A DNA stretch of 64,000 nucleotides. Source: Clostridia bacterium (GTDB lineage: Bacteria; Bacillota; Clostridia; Oscillospirales; Acutalibacteraceae). The stretch spans positions 1 to 64,000 of the forward strand of contig JAFXBF010000021.1 in the NCBI GenBank assembly GCA_017516745.1, given 5' to 3'. Below the pieces are notes generated by a model. The model searched no databases. It was not told the DNA's origin and saw only the letters and a program-made list of their open reading frames with translations. The position numbers and the translations under genes are program-made. The stretch's first letter is position 1, and every line of letters starts with the position of its first letter. Below, piece after piece: positions 34,748 through 42,443 of this stretch.

Positions 34748-35893
34748 ATGAACAAATTTGTACTTAACGAAACTTCCTACCACGGCGCAGGTGCCATTGC
34801 TGCAATTCCGGACGAAATCAAGGCAAGAGGCTACAAGAAGGTTTTTGTCGCTTCCGACCCCGACCTTATCAAGTTCGGCATTACCGCAAAGGTTACAGAC
34901 CTTCTTGACAAGGCTGAAATTCCCTACGCTGTATATTCCGATATCAAGCCCAATCCCACAATCGAGAACGTTCAGAACGGCGTAGCTGCTTATAAGGCAG
35001 CCGAGGCTGACTGTATTGTTGCTATCGGTGGCGGTTCTTCAATGGACACTGCAAAGGCTATCGGTATCATCATTACAAACCCCGAGTTTGAGGATGTCCG
35101 TTCTCTTGAGGGTGTTGCTCCCACAAAGAATCCTTGTGCGCCCATTATCGCTGTTCCCACAACAGCTGGTACAGCAGCGGAGGTTACAATCAACTACGTT
35201 ATCACCGATGTTGAAAAGAAGCGTAAGTTCGTCTGTGTTGACGTTCATGATATTCCCGTAGTAGCAGTTGTTGACCCCGATATGATGGCTTCAATGCCTG
35301 CAGGTCTTACTGCCGCAACAGGTATGGATGCTCTTACACACGCTATCGAAGGCTACATCACAAAGGGTGCATGGGAGCTTTCTGATATGTTCCACATCAA
35401 GGCTGTTGAGGTAATCTCAAAGAGCCTTCGTGGTGCAGTTAAGAACGAGAAGGAAGGCCGTGACGGTATGGCTCTCGGCCAGTACATCGCAGGTATGGGC
35501 TTCTCCAATGTAGGCCTCGGTGTTGACCACTCCATGGCTCACACACTTTCCGCTTACTACGATATGCCTCACGGTAAGGCTTGCGCAACTCTTCTTCCTG
35601 CTGTTATGGCTTTCAACGCTCCTGCAACAGGTGAGAAGTACCGTGACATTGCAAAGGCAATGGGTGTCGAGGGTGTAGATGCAATGAGCCTTGAGGATGC
35701 AAGAAACGCCGCTGTTGAAGCTGTCCGTCAGCTTGCAGAGGATGTAGGTATCGTTACAAGCCTCAAGGGTGTTGTTAAGGAAGAGGATGTCAAGGCACTT
35801 GCAGCAGATGCATTTGCAGATGCTTGCCGTCCCGGTAATCCCCGTGATGTCAGCGTTGAGGAGATTGAGGCACTTTACAGAAGCCTTATGTAA
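34748..35893 (+). CDS. Iron-containing alcohol dehydrogenase, lactaldehyde reductase (FucO)-like
   Basis: A 381-residue group III dehydrogenase. NAD-binding motif IGGGSSMDTAKAIG lies near residue 97, TTAGTAAEVT near 143, and the iron ligands are in GMDALTHAIEGY and VDHSMAHTLSAYYDMPHG. The start, MNKFVLNETSYHGAGA, and the overall pattern match FucO-type lactaldehyde/1,2-propanediol oxidoreductases. Codons are strongly biased toward favoured ones, suggesting high expression. It may recycle NADH when fucose or rhamnose is fermented; the GH95 fucosidase at 25 kb is consistent with that. Ethanol or butanol dehydrogenase activity remains possible. Confidence 0.82.
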   Translation: MNKFVLNETSYHGAGAIAAIPDEIKARGYKKVFVASDPDLIKFGITAKVTDLLDKAEIPYAVYSDIKPNPTIENVQNGVAAYKAAEADCIVAIGGGSSMDTAKAIGIIITNPEFEDVRSLEGVAPTKNPCAPIIAVPTTAGTAAEVTINYVITDVEKKRKFVCVDVHDIPVVAVVDPDMMASMPAGLTAATGMDALTHAIEGYITKGAWELSDMFHIKAVEVISKSLRGAVKNEKEGRDGMALGQYIAGMGFSNVGLGVDHSMAHTLSAYYDMPHGKACATLLPAVMAFNAPATGEKYRDIAKAMGVEGVDAMSLEDARNAAVEAVRQLAEDVGIVTSLKGVVKEEDVKALAADAFADACRPGNPRDVSVEEIEALYRSLM

Positions 35894-35945
35894 GAATTAT
35901 CCAATAATATTATAAAAATAATTTCAATTTTATAGCAAAAAACAC

Positions 35946-35985
35946 TTGAAAATGCACGGGCAATGTGGTATAATTGCCCGTGCAT
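35946..35985 (+). promoter_or_regulatory. rpsB promoter embedded in a 12-bp inverted repeat
   Basis: TTGAAA (35946-35951), 17-bp spacer, TATAAT (35969-35974). ATGCACGGGCAA (35952-35963) and TTGCCCGTGCAT (35974-35985) form a perfect 12-bp inverted repeat covering the spacer and the region just after the -10. It may act as an operator, or as a terminator for the upstream dehydrogenase gene; a T-tract is lacking. Confidence 0.7.
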
Positions 35986-35992
35986 TTCGCAC

Positions 35993-36061
35993 GTGGAGTG
36001 GTCATGCCGAAGTGCAGACGGTCAGGGAATCGTCTGTTCGGTAAATTCAAAACAGCTCCAC
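35993..36061 (+). ncRNA. Structured rpsB leader RNA
   Basis: Three nested stems stack between the promoter and rpsB: GTGGAG (35993-35998) with CTCCAC (36056-36061), TGCCGA (36005-36010) with TCGGTA (36038-36043), and CAGACG (36015-36020) with CGTCTG (36031-36036). It ends just before the AGGAGG of rpsB. Position and shape suggest an autoregulatory ribosomal-protein leader. I cannot assign it to a named Rfam family by eye. Confidence 0.65.
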
Positions 36062-36075
36062 GGAGGAAAAACTAA
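36004..36075 (+). CDS. Possible 23-codon upstream ORF in the rpsB leader
   Basis: ATG at 36004 follows GGAG (35995-35998) by 5 bp and stays open for 23 codons to TAA (36073-36075). The peptide begins MPKCRR and ends PRRKN; 9 of 23 residues are Lys or Arg. Its stop overlaps the Shine-Dalgarno region of rpsB (CTAAGGAGG), so ribosomes finishing it would unfold the leader and could re-initiate. A short ORF in a leader can arise by chance, so its translation is unproven. Confidence 0.35.
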   Translation: MPKCRRSGNRLFGKFKTAPRRKN

Positions 36076-36090
36076 GGAGGAAAAAACAAA

Positions 36091-36813
36091 ATGGCAACAG
36101 TATCAATGAAGCAGCTCCTCGAAGCTGGCGTACACTTCGGTCACCAGACCAGAAGATGGAACCCCAAAATGGCTCCCTACATCTTCGCAGAGCGCAACGG
36201 CATCTACATCATCGACCTTCAGAAGACAGTTAAGAAGCTCGATGAGGCCTACAAGTTCGTAGCAGACATCGCAGCAGAAGGCGGCGAAATCCTTTTCGTC
36301 GGCACAAAGAAGCAGGCTCAGGACTCTGTTCGTGAGGAAGCTATCCGTTGCGGTATGCCCTTTGTCAACGCTCGTTGGCTCGGCGGTATGCTCACAAACT
36401 TCAAGACAATCCAGAAGAGAATCAAGAGACTTGCTCAGCTCAAGAACATGGAAGCTGACGGCACATTCGATCTCCTTCCCAAGAAGGAAGTTGTTCAGCT
36501 CAAGCTTGAAATCGAAAAGCTCGAGAAGTTCATGGGCGGTATCACAGGCATGAAGAAGCAGCCTGCAGCAATGTTTGTTGTTGACCCCCGCAAGGAAAAG
36601 AACGCAGTAGCAGAAGCAAAGAGACTCGGCATCCCCGTAGTTGCTATTGTTGACACAAACTGCGACCCCGATGAAATCGACTACGTAATTCCCGGTAACG
36701 ACGACGCTATCCGTGCTGTTAAGCTCATCGCTGCTGAAATGGCAAACGCTGTTCTCGAAGGCAGACAGGGCGAGCAGGTTGTTGCTGAAGAAGCAGAAGA
36801 AGCTGCTGAATAA
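36091..36813 (+). CDS. rpsB: 30S ribosomal protein S2
   Basis: A 240-residue S2 protein with the family start [50 protein letters not shown] and [18 protein letters not shown]. It binds the 30S body and is needed for translation initiation. Codon use is highly biased, as expected for a highly expressed gene. A strong AAGGAGG lies 11 bp upstream, preceded by the structured leader. The last residues are an acidic Glu/Ala tail. tsf follows 43 bp later, the standard rpsB-tsf operon. Confidence 0.98.
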   Translation: MATVSMKQLLEAGVHFGHQTRRWNPKMAPYIFAERNGIYIIDLQKTVKKLDEAYKFVADIAAEGGEILFVGTKKQAQDSVREEAIRCGMPFVNARWLGGMLTNFKTIQKRIKRLAQLKNMEADGTFDLLPKKEVVQLKLEIEKLEKFMGGITGMKKQPAAMFVVDPRKEKNAVAEAKRLGIPVVAIVDTNCDPDEIDYVIPGNDDAIRAVKLIAAEMANAVLEGRQGEQVVAEEAEEAAE

Positions 36814-36856
36814 TTAATTGAAATAAACCTTATTAATATACAGGAGGATAATCACT

Positions 36857-37957
36857 ATGGCATTTACAGCTAAAGACGTACAGGCTCTCCGTGAGAAGAC
36901 CGGCGTTGGTATGATGGACTGCAAAAAGGCTCTCGCTGAAACAGACGGCGATATGGATAAGGCAATTGACTTCCTCAGAGAAAAGGGTCTTGCTGCTGCT
37001 ACAAAGAAGGCAAGCAGAATTGCTGCCGAAGGTATGGTTTATCCCTACTACGATGCTGACAAGAATGTTGGTGTTATTGTTGAAGTTAACGCAGAAACAG
37101 ACTTCGTTGCAAAGAACGATAAGTTCACAAGCTTCGTAAAGGCTGTTGCAAATACAGTTGTCACCGAGGCTCCCGCTGATCTTGATGCTCTTCTTGCCTG
37201 CAAGCTTGACGGCAGCGACAGAACAGTTCAGGAAAACCTTCAGGACAACATCCTCTCCATCGGTGAGAACCAGAAGGTTCGCCGTTTTGAGAGAGTAGAG
37301 GGCGTTTGTGCAACTTACATCCACGGCGGCGGTTCCGTTGGTGTTCTCGTTAAGTTTGATACAGATGTTGCTGCTGATAACGCAGAGTTCGTTGCTATGG
37401 GTAAGAACGTTGCTATGCAGGTTGCAGCTATGAACCCCGAATATCTCAGCAAGGAAGATATTTCCGATGAAGAGCTTGCAAAGATGAAGTCTATCACAAT
37501 CGATAGCTCACTCAACAAGCCCGAATCTCTTCCCAAGCCCATCCTCAGAAAGCTCTTCGATAAGTGCGTAAGCGAAAAGCTCTTCAGCGATGAAGACATT
37601 GCAGCTTATGAAGCACAGAAGAACAACAACTTCCTCTTCAACTTCCTTTCCAAGGAAGCAGTTGCAACTCTTGCACAGCTTGCAGTTGCAGGTAAGGAAG
37701 AGTATGTTAACGACAAGATCTTCTCCGGCGCAGTTGAAGGCCGTATCAAGAAGCAGCTCAAGGAAATCTGCCTTCTTGACCAGCAGTTCGTTCGTTCAGA
37801 CCTCTTCGATGGCACAGTAGGCGGCTATATTGCTGATGTTGCTAAGAAGCTCGGCGCAAACATCAAGATTGCAGGTATGGTTCGCTTCGGCAAGGGTGAA
37901 GGCCTTGAAAAGAGAGAAGACAATTTCGCAGACGAAATTGCAAAGATGGTTAAGTAA
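36857..37957 (+). CDS. tsf: Elongation factor Ts
   Basis: A 366-residue EF-Ts. The N-terminal UBA-like domain (VQALREKTGVGMMDCKKAL) is followed by VEVNAETDFVAKND and the core domains; IHGGGSVGVLVKFDTD and VAMQVAAMNPEYLS are typical. It recycles EF-Tu-GDP to EF-Tu-GTP. At 366 residues it is longer than the roughly 290 of Bacillus; the extra length lies in the middle and late core (about 200-330). An AGGAGGA site sets the start. A strong terminator closes the operon. Confidence 0.96.
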   Translation: MAFTAKDVQALREKTGVGMMDCKKALAETDGDMDKAIDFLREKGLAAATKKASRIAAEGMVYPYYDADKNVGVIVEVNAETDFVAKNDKFTSFVKAVANTVVTEAPADLDALLACKLDGSDRTVQENLQDNILSIGENQKVRRFERVEGVCATYIHGGGSVGVLVKFDTDVAADNAEFVAMGKNVAMQVAAMNPEYLSKEDISDEELAKMKSITIDSSLNKPESLPKPILRKLFDKCVSEKLFSDEDIAAYEAQKNNNFLFNFLSKEAVATLAQLAVAGKEEYVNDKIFSGAVEGRIKKQLKEICLLDQQFVRSDLFDGTVGGYIADVAKKLGANIKIAGMVRFGKGEGLEKREDNFADEIAKMVK

Positions 37958-37975
37958 TTAACAAACAACAAAATC

Positions 37976-38009
37976 AACGGAGAATGGTGAAAATCATTCT
38001 CCGTTTTTT
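37976..38009 (+). terminator. Terminator of the rpsB-tsf operon
   Basis: AACGGAGAATG (37976-37986) and CATTCTCCGTT (37995-38005) form an 11-bp perfect stem running into TTTTTT. Confidence 0.92.
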
Positions 38010-38025
38010 CGTCGGACAATACAAG

Positions 38026-38069
38026 AAATACCGCCTGTCTTCAATTTGCGAAGAAGGCGGTATTTTTGT
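38026..38069. terminator. Second hairpin terminator, facing the ArsC-like gene
   Basis: AAATACCGCCT (38026-38036) and AGGCGGTATTT (38055-38065) form an 11-bp perfect stem, followed by T-rich sequence on both outgoing sides. It most likely ends the minus-strand transcript. Confidence 0.8.
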
Positions 38070-38078
38070 TGTAATGAA

Positions 38079-38420
38079 TTATTCCCAGTTTTTCCACACA
38101 TCCGGCTGATAACCGACCGTGGCTTTTTTGCCGTTGCGGACTATTGGTGTTTTGAAAAGAGCAGGGTTTTCGAGCAGCTTTTCTTCTTTGGCTTCCATTG
38201 AAGAAAGATACTCAATAAAAAGCTCCTCATACAGCTTTGAGTTTTTATCAACAAGGGTTTCAAAGCCGCCTACAGCGGATTTAACGCTTTGGTATTCACC
38301 CTTGCTCATACCGAATTTTGCAACGTCAATCATTTGGAATTTGATTCTGCGTTCCTTGAAATAACGCTCTGCTTTCTTGGTATCAAAGCATTTTGATTTG
38401 CCGAAAATCTGTATATTCAT
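38079..38420 (-). CDS. ArsC/Spx-family protein
   Basis: A 113-residue thioredoxin-fold protein. Cys11 sits in FGKSKCFDTKKAERYF, a CxxT-like site, not the CxxC of Spx. The conserved cis-Pro region reads LFKTPIVRNGKKATVGY. It resembles the ArsC-like YffB/MgsR-type group, whose members are arsenate reductases or glutathione/redox-linked proteins of unknown role. The gene begins 1 bp after the MFS gene stop, so they share a transcript. No arsenic genes are nearby, so arsenate reduction is unsupported. Confidence 0.8.
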   Translation of the reverse strand: MNIQIFGKSKCFDTKKAERYFKERRIKFQMIDVAKFGMSKGEYQSVKSAVGGFETLVDKNSKLYEELFIEYLSSMEAKEEKLLENPALFKTPIVRNGKKATVGYQPDVWKNWE

Positions 38421-38421
38421 A

Positions 38422-39918
38422 TCAGTTTTCCTTATTGTTGAGAGTTTTCATCGAACGCTTTGCGTTGAGTTCGGAAAGCATATCCTCACGGAATTTACCG
38501 TGAACATTGAACAGAAGCAGGGAGAAGCCGTAACCGAATCTTGCAACAGCAGGTGCAAGACAGAAGATTCCCCAGATACCTTGAAGAATTGAGGGGTCTG
38601 TGTGCGGTATGATGTTACCTGCGATATCCTTGATGGGTGTGTAGTGGATAAATTCAAGAACAAGACCCGAAAGTGCACCGATAAGTGTGCCCGAAAGCTT
38701 TGTTACGTAGCCCTGAACGGCATTGACAAGGCCTTCGTTACGGACACCTGTTTTCCATTCAAGATAATCGTAAACATCTCCCTGAAGAACGGGACCGCAA
38801 ACGCCCATAAGGCAGTTGGGAAGACCGCATACTGTAAGCATAAAGGTAACAAATGCAAGGTTAATGGCATTAAACTCATCGCCGAACGGAGTGTATCCTA
38901 TAAAATAAAGTGCAGTATAAGCAATACCGGAGAATATACCGCCGATTGCTGCGCACATTCTTGCACCGAAGCGTTTGATGAGCTTGGGTGCAAGGGGAGT
39001 GACAATATAGTTAGGAATACCTGTGAAAAGTCCGCAGATGGTACCGTTTGTCAGCTTGCCCGTACAGTTCTGCCAGAATAAACCTTCGTTTACACCGCCG
39101 ATACCTTTGACACTGCCGAAGAAGTTGGAAAGAATAAGGATAAACAGAGGTCTGTTTCTGATTGTGTATTTGATAGACTGGAATATTGAAACATTTTCCA
39201 TGTCTTCCTTTGAGGCAATCGGAACACGTTCCTTGATATTGCGGAAGGCAAACACAGAGCAGACAACAAGAATTGCTACAAAGAAGAAAGCAAATCCGCC
39301 GTAAATTCCTTCCTGTGACCAGCCTGTAAGACCCGGCAGAAAGTCAATCGTAACAGGTACCATTGACGGAATCCATACGCCGAAAAGCTCAACAAACTTC
39401 TGTACAGTAATCAGATTGTTTCGTTCGTTAAGATTTGGCGTTATGTTGTAAAGAAGAATTGTCCAGGCGTTATAATATGACCAGCCGATACTGTTTAAAA
39501 TGCTGATGACAATTGCATAAACAGGTCTGTATGTCATGGGAATGGCATAGGGGACAAGGAAAAACAGCATCGTACATATTGCCCATATCGGCATAGGCAG
39601 AATGAGGAACGGGCGGAGTCTGCCCCAACGGGTTCTCATTCGGTCGATAACAATACCCGAAAGCGGGTCATCAAGCGCATCCCAGATACTTGTTACAGCG
39701 TTCATTGTTGCAATTGCTGAACCCGAAAGACCTGTGTAGTTGAGCAGGAAATACTGCTTCCATGTATCTACATATGCGTTGAGGTTTTTGGTGCCGTATG
39801 ATGTCAGAACATATGCAGCAATTTCCTTGGGGGTCAAAAATCTGCGGTTTTGTTTGTCAAGCACGGGTGCCGGCGTCGGCTCTATTGTTTCAAGAACCGA
39901 GGAGTTGTTTGTCTGCAT
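38422..39918 (-). CDS. GPH-family (MelB-like) sugar:cation symporter
   Basis: A 498-residue membrane protein with about 12 helices. The signature is TSIWDALDDPLSGIVIDRMR followed by RWGRLRPFLILPMP, matching GPH transporters. The N-terminus has a 30-residue cytoplasmic tail. It has its own divergent region facing the transhydrogenase operon. An ArsC-like gene follows immediately. The substrate is unknown; it is clearly a different subgroup from the transporter at 11422, with a shorter C-terminus. Confidence 0.85.
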   Translation of the reverse strand: MQTNNSSVLETIEPTPAPVLDKQNRRFLTPKEIAAYVLTSYGTKNLNAYVDTWKQYFLLNYTGLSGSAIATMNAVTSIWDALDDPLSGIVIDRMRTRWGRLRPFLILPMPIWAICTMLFFLVPYAIPMTYRPVYAIVISILNSIGWSYYNAWTILLYNITPNLNERNNLITVQKFVELFGVWIPSMVPVTIDFLPGLTGWSQEGIYGGFAFFFVAILVVCSVFAFRNIKERVPIASKEDMENVSIFQSIKYTIRNRPLFILILSNFFGSVKGIGGVNEGLFWQNCTGKLTNGTICGLFTGIPNYIVTPLAPKLIKRFGARMCAAIGGIFSGIAYTALYFIGYTPFGDEFNAINLAFVTFMLTVCGLPNCLMGVCGPVLQGDVYDYLEWKTGVRNEGLVNAVQGYVTKLSGTLIGALSGLVLEFIHYTPIKDIAGNIIPHTDPSILQGIWGIFCLAPAVARFGYGFSLLLFNVHGKFREDMLSELNAKRSMKTLNNKEN

Positions 39919-40110
39919 TTCTTCACCTCTATCGGATTATTAGAACTTATAAAATCAGTTTACGTTGACAGGTCAGTCCATATCTATTGAATAATAACAT
40001 AATTTTTAAACTCTTTCAATACAAATAAAGACAAATATTCCAAATTAAAAAAATATTTAATTATCTTATAGTAATGTTTTCATTTGTGAATAATTGCTTA
40101 ATCAAAACAC

Positions 40111-40138
40111 TTGATTATTTTGACGGAAGTAGTATAAT
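40111..40138 (+). promoter_or_regulatory. Probable promoter of the transhydrogenase operon
   Basis: TTGATT (40111-40116), 16-bp spacer, TATAAT (40133-40138), 29 bp before the first gene. The 250-bp divergent region upstream is AT-rich without an obvious operator. Confidence 0.55.
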
Positions 40139-40167
40139 TATTTGGTATTTTAAATTGGAGTGATATT

Positions 40168-40674
40168 ATGTCTTGCAACTGTTCATGCAGCAAGAGCGAT
40201 TTGTCCTTGCTCAACGAAACACTTGAACATTATGCTGCAATACCCGGCAGCCTTATTACAATTTTGCAGAAGGCACAGGGAATATACGGCTATCTTCCTG
40301 CCGATGTGCTCAACCACATTGCAGAAAAAACCAACATTCCTGCCGCTAAAGTTTTCGGCGTGGCTACCTTTTATACCCAGTTCAGATTTAAGCCTGTCGG
40401 CAAGTATTTGATTATGCTTTGCCAGGGTACAGCCTGCCATGTAAACGGCTCGCTTATGCTTGAAAAAACAATATTTGATACTCTCGGCATCAAAGACGGC
40501 GAAACAACCCAGGACGGTCTGTTTACCCTCAAAAACGTTGCCTGTCTTGGCTGTTGCTCTCTTTCACCCGTTATGATGATTAACGATGAAACCTACGGCT
40601 CTCTTACACCGCAGAAGGTAAGAGATATTCTTGCACGTCTTAAGGACGAGGCACTTAAGGAGGCGGCAGAATAA
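40168..40674 (+). CDS. NuoE-like [2Fe-2S] subunit of an NAD(P)H/ferredoxin complex (StnC-like)
   Basis: A 168-residue thioredoxin-like ferredoxin. Ligands are Cys85-x4-Cys90 (CQGTACH) and Cys126-x3-Cys130 (CLGCC). The upstream helical part has ILQKAQGIYGYLP and VFGVATFYTQF, both family hallmarks. A Cys-rich N-terminus (CNCSCS) is unusual. It carries electrons to or from the FMN subunit encoded next, whose ATG overlaps this stop by one base (TAATG). Related subunits occur in complex I, bifurcating hydrogenases and Stn complexes; the third gene decides which. Confidence 0.9.
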   Translation: MSCNCSCSKSDLSLLNETLEHYAAIPGSLITILQKAQGIYGYLPADVLNHIAEKTNIPAAKVFGVATFYTQFRFKPVGKYLIMLCQGTACHVNGSLMLEKTIFDTLGIKDGETTQDGLFTLKNVACLGCCSLSPVMMINDETYGSLTPQKVRDILARLKDEALKEAAE

Positions 40675-42431
40675 TGATTACCGTTAAAGTAGGACAGGGC
40701 AGTTGCGGCATCTCCGCAGGTGCAGGCAAGGTCTATAACAGCCTTAAGAATATCGTTGAAGAAAAGAGCATCAACGCAAATCTTACGGTTACGGGCTGTA
40801 TAGGTATGTGTTATCTTGAGCCCATTGTCGATATTTATAATGATGAAACTTTATCAGCCAGACTTGTAAGAGTTTCAGAAAACGATGCTGATAGCATAGC
40901 CGCTTATCTTGCTTGCGGCGATAATTCAAAAATCGAAAAACTTCTTCTCAGCGATGAAGATAAAATTTTCCTTGACTCACAGACAAGAATTGCGCTTAAC
41001 GGCTGCGGTATCATAAACCCCGAAGAGATTGATGATTACGTTGCTAACGGCGGTTATACCGCACTCAAAAAGGCACTTACCGAAATGACTCCCGAAACAG
41101 TTATTGAAGAAATCAAGGTTTCGGGTCTTGCAGGCAGAGGCGGTGCAGGCTTCCCGACATGGTTTAAGTGGAATGCCGCCAGAAGCAGTCAGGGCGAAGA
41201 AAAGTATCTCATCTGTAATGCGGACGAGGGTGACCCAGGCGCATTTATGGACAGAGCTGTTATTGAAAGTAACCCTCACAACCTTATCGAAGGTATGCTT
41301 ATCGGTGCCTATGCAATAGGCGCAAAGGAAGCTATAGTTTATGTCCGTGCCGAATATCCGCTTGCCATTATTCGTCTTGAAAGAGCGATTGAACAGGCAA
41401 AGGAAAAGGGTATAGTCGGCAACAATATTTTCGGCACTGATTTCTCTTGTTCCTTCCGCATCAAAGCGGGTGCAGGTGCGTTTGTCTGCGGTGAGGAAAC
41501 CGCTCTTATTGAGTCGCTCGAAGGCTCAAGAGGTATGCCTCGCCTCAAACCTCCTTTCCCTGCACAGTCGGGCTATTGGCGTAAACCCTCAAATATCAAT
41601 AATGTTGAAACCTTCGCCAATGTTTCGTGGATTATCCGCAACGGCGGCGAAGAGTTTGCAAAGCTCGGCACACCCGACAGCAAGGGCACAAAGGTTTTCG
41701 CCATTACAGGTAAAATCAAGCGTGGCGGTCTTGTTGAGGTGCCGATGGGCAAAAAGCTTTCCGATGTTATTTTTGATATAGGCGGCGGTATGAAGACCGA
41801 CAGAAACTATAAATGTGTTCAGCTCGGCGGTCCTTCGGGCGGCTGTATCCCTGCCGATATGCAGGATACCGAAATTGATTACAAAAAGCTTTCTGCAACG
41901 GGTGCAATTATGGGCTCGGGCGGTATGGTTGTAATGGATGAAAGCACCTGTATGGTCGGTATGGCACGCTTTTTCCTCGATTTTACCGCAAAAGAATCCT
42001 GCGGTAAGTGTACACACTGCCGTGTCGGTACGAAAAGACTGCTTGAAATTCTTGACAGAATTTGCAAGGGTGAGGGCAGAGAAGGCGATATCGGATTGCT
42101 TGAAGATACCTGCAATGAAATCAAAGCCGGTGCGCTTTGCGGTCTGGGTCAGACTGCTCCTAACCCCGTTCTCACAACAATCAAATACTACCGTGATGAA
42201 TATGAGGCACATATTAAAGAAAAGCGCTGCCCTGCAGGTGAGTGTATAGACCTCGTCAAGTACACAATCAATGAGGATAAGTGTATCGGCTGTTCGCTTT
42301 GCAGTAAGAAGTGCCCCGTAGGTGCTATCAGCGGTGAAATTAAGAAGAAATTTACGATTGACACGGCTGCCTGTATCAAGTGCGGTCAGTGTATGGATGC
42401 CTGCCGCTTCGGTGCGGTAGAGAAAAGATAA
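40674..42431 (+). CDS. NuoF-like NADH-binding FMN/iron-sulphur subunit (StnB-like)
   Basis: A 585-residue subunit. The N-terminal thioredoxin-like part (1-95) has Cys in TVTGCIGMCYLEP. The NADH/FMN core includes GLAGRGGAGFPTWFKW, CNADEGDPGAFMDR and CGEETALIESLEGSRG. The SLBB and helical part bear the [4Fe-4S] site ESCGKCTHCRVG. Two further ferredoxin [4Fe-4S] motifs lie at the C-terminus (CIGCSLCSKKCP and CIKCGQCMDACR). That layout is shared by HydB, NuoF of bifurcating complexes and StnB. It would oxidise or reduce NAD and pass electrons to ferredoxin and to the third subunit. Confidence 0.9.
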   Translation: MITVKVGQGSCGISAGAGKVYNSLKNIVEEKSINANLTVTGCIGMCYLEPIVDIYNDETLSARLVRVSENDADSIAAYLACGDNSKIEKLLLSDEDKIFLDSQTRIALNGCGIINPEEIDDYVANGGYTALKKALTEMTPETVIEEIKVSGLAGRGGAGFPTWFKWNAARSSQGEEKYLICNADEGDPGAFMDRAVIESNPHNLIEGMLIGAYAIGAKEAIVYVRAEYPLAIIRLERAIEQAKEKGIVGNNIFGTDFSCSFRIKAGAGAFVCGEETALIESLEGSRGMPRLKPPFPAQSGYWRKPSNINNVETFANVSWIIRNGGEEFAKLGTPDSKGTKVFAITGKIKRGGLVEVPMGKKLSDVIFDIGGGMKTDRNYKCVQLGGPSGGCIPADMQDTEIDYKKLSATGAIMGSGGMVVMDESTCMVGMARFFLDFTAKESCGKCTHCRVGTKRLLEILDRICKGEGREGDIGLLEDTCNEIKAGALCGLGQTAPNPVLTTIKYYRDEYEAHIKEKRCPAGECIDLVKYTINEDKCIGCSLCSKKCPVGAISGEIKKKFTIDTAACIKCGQCMDACRFGAVEKR

Positions 42432-42443
42432 GGAGGGGAATTA

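Noticed and set aside
38079-38420. Arsenate resistance operon (ArsC plus transporter)
   Set aside because: The neighbour is a GPH sugar transporter, not ArsB/Acr3, and no ArsR-like regulator is present.
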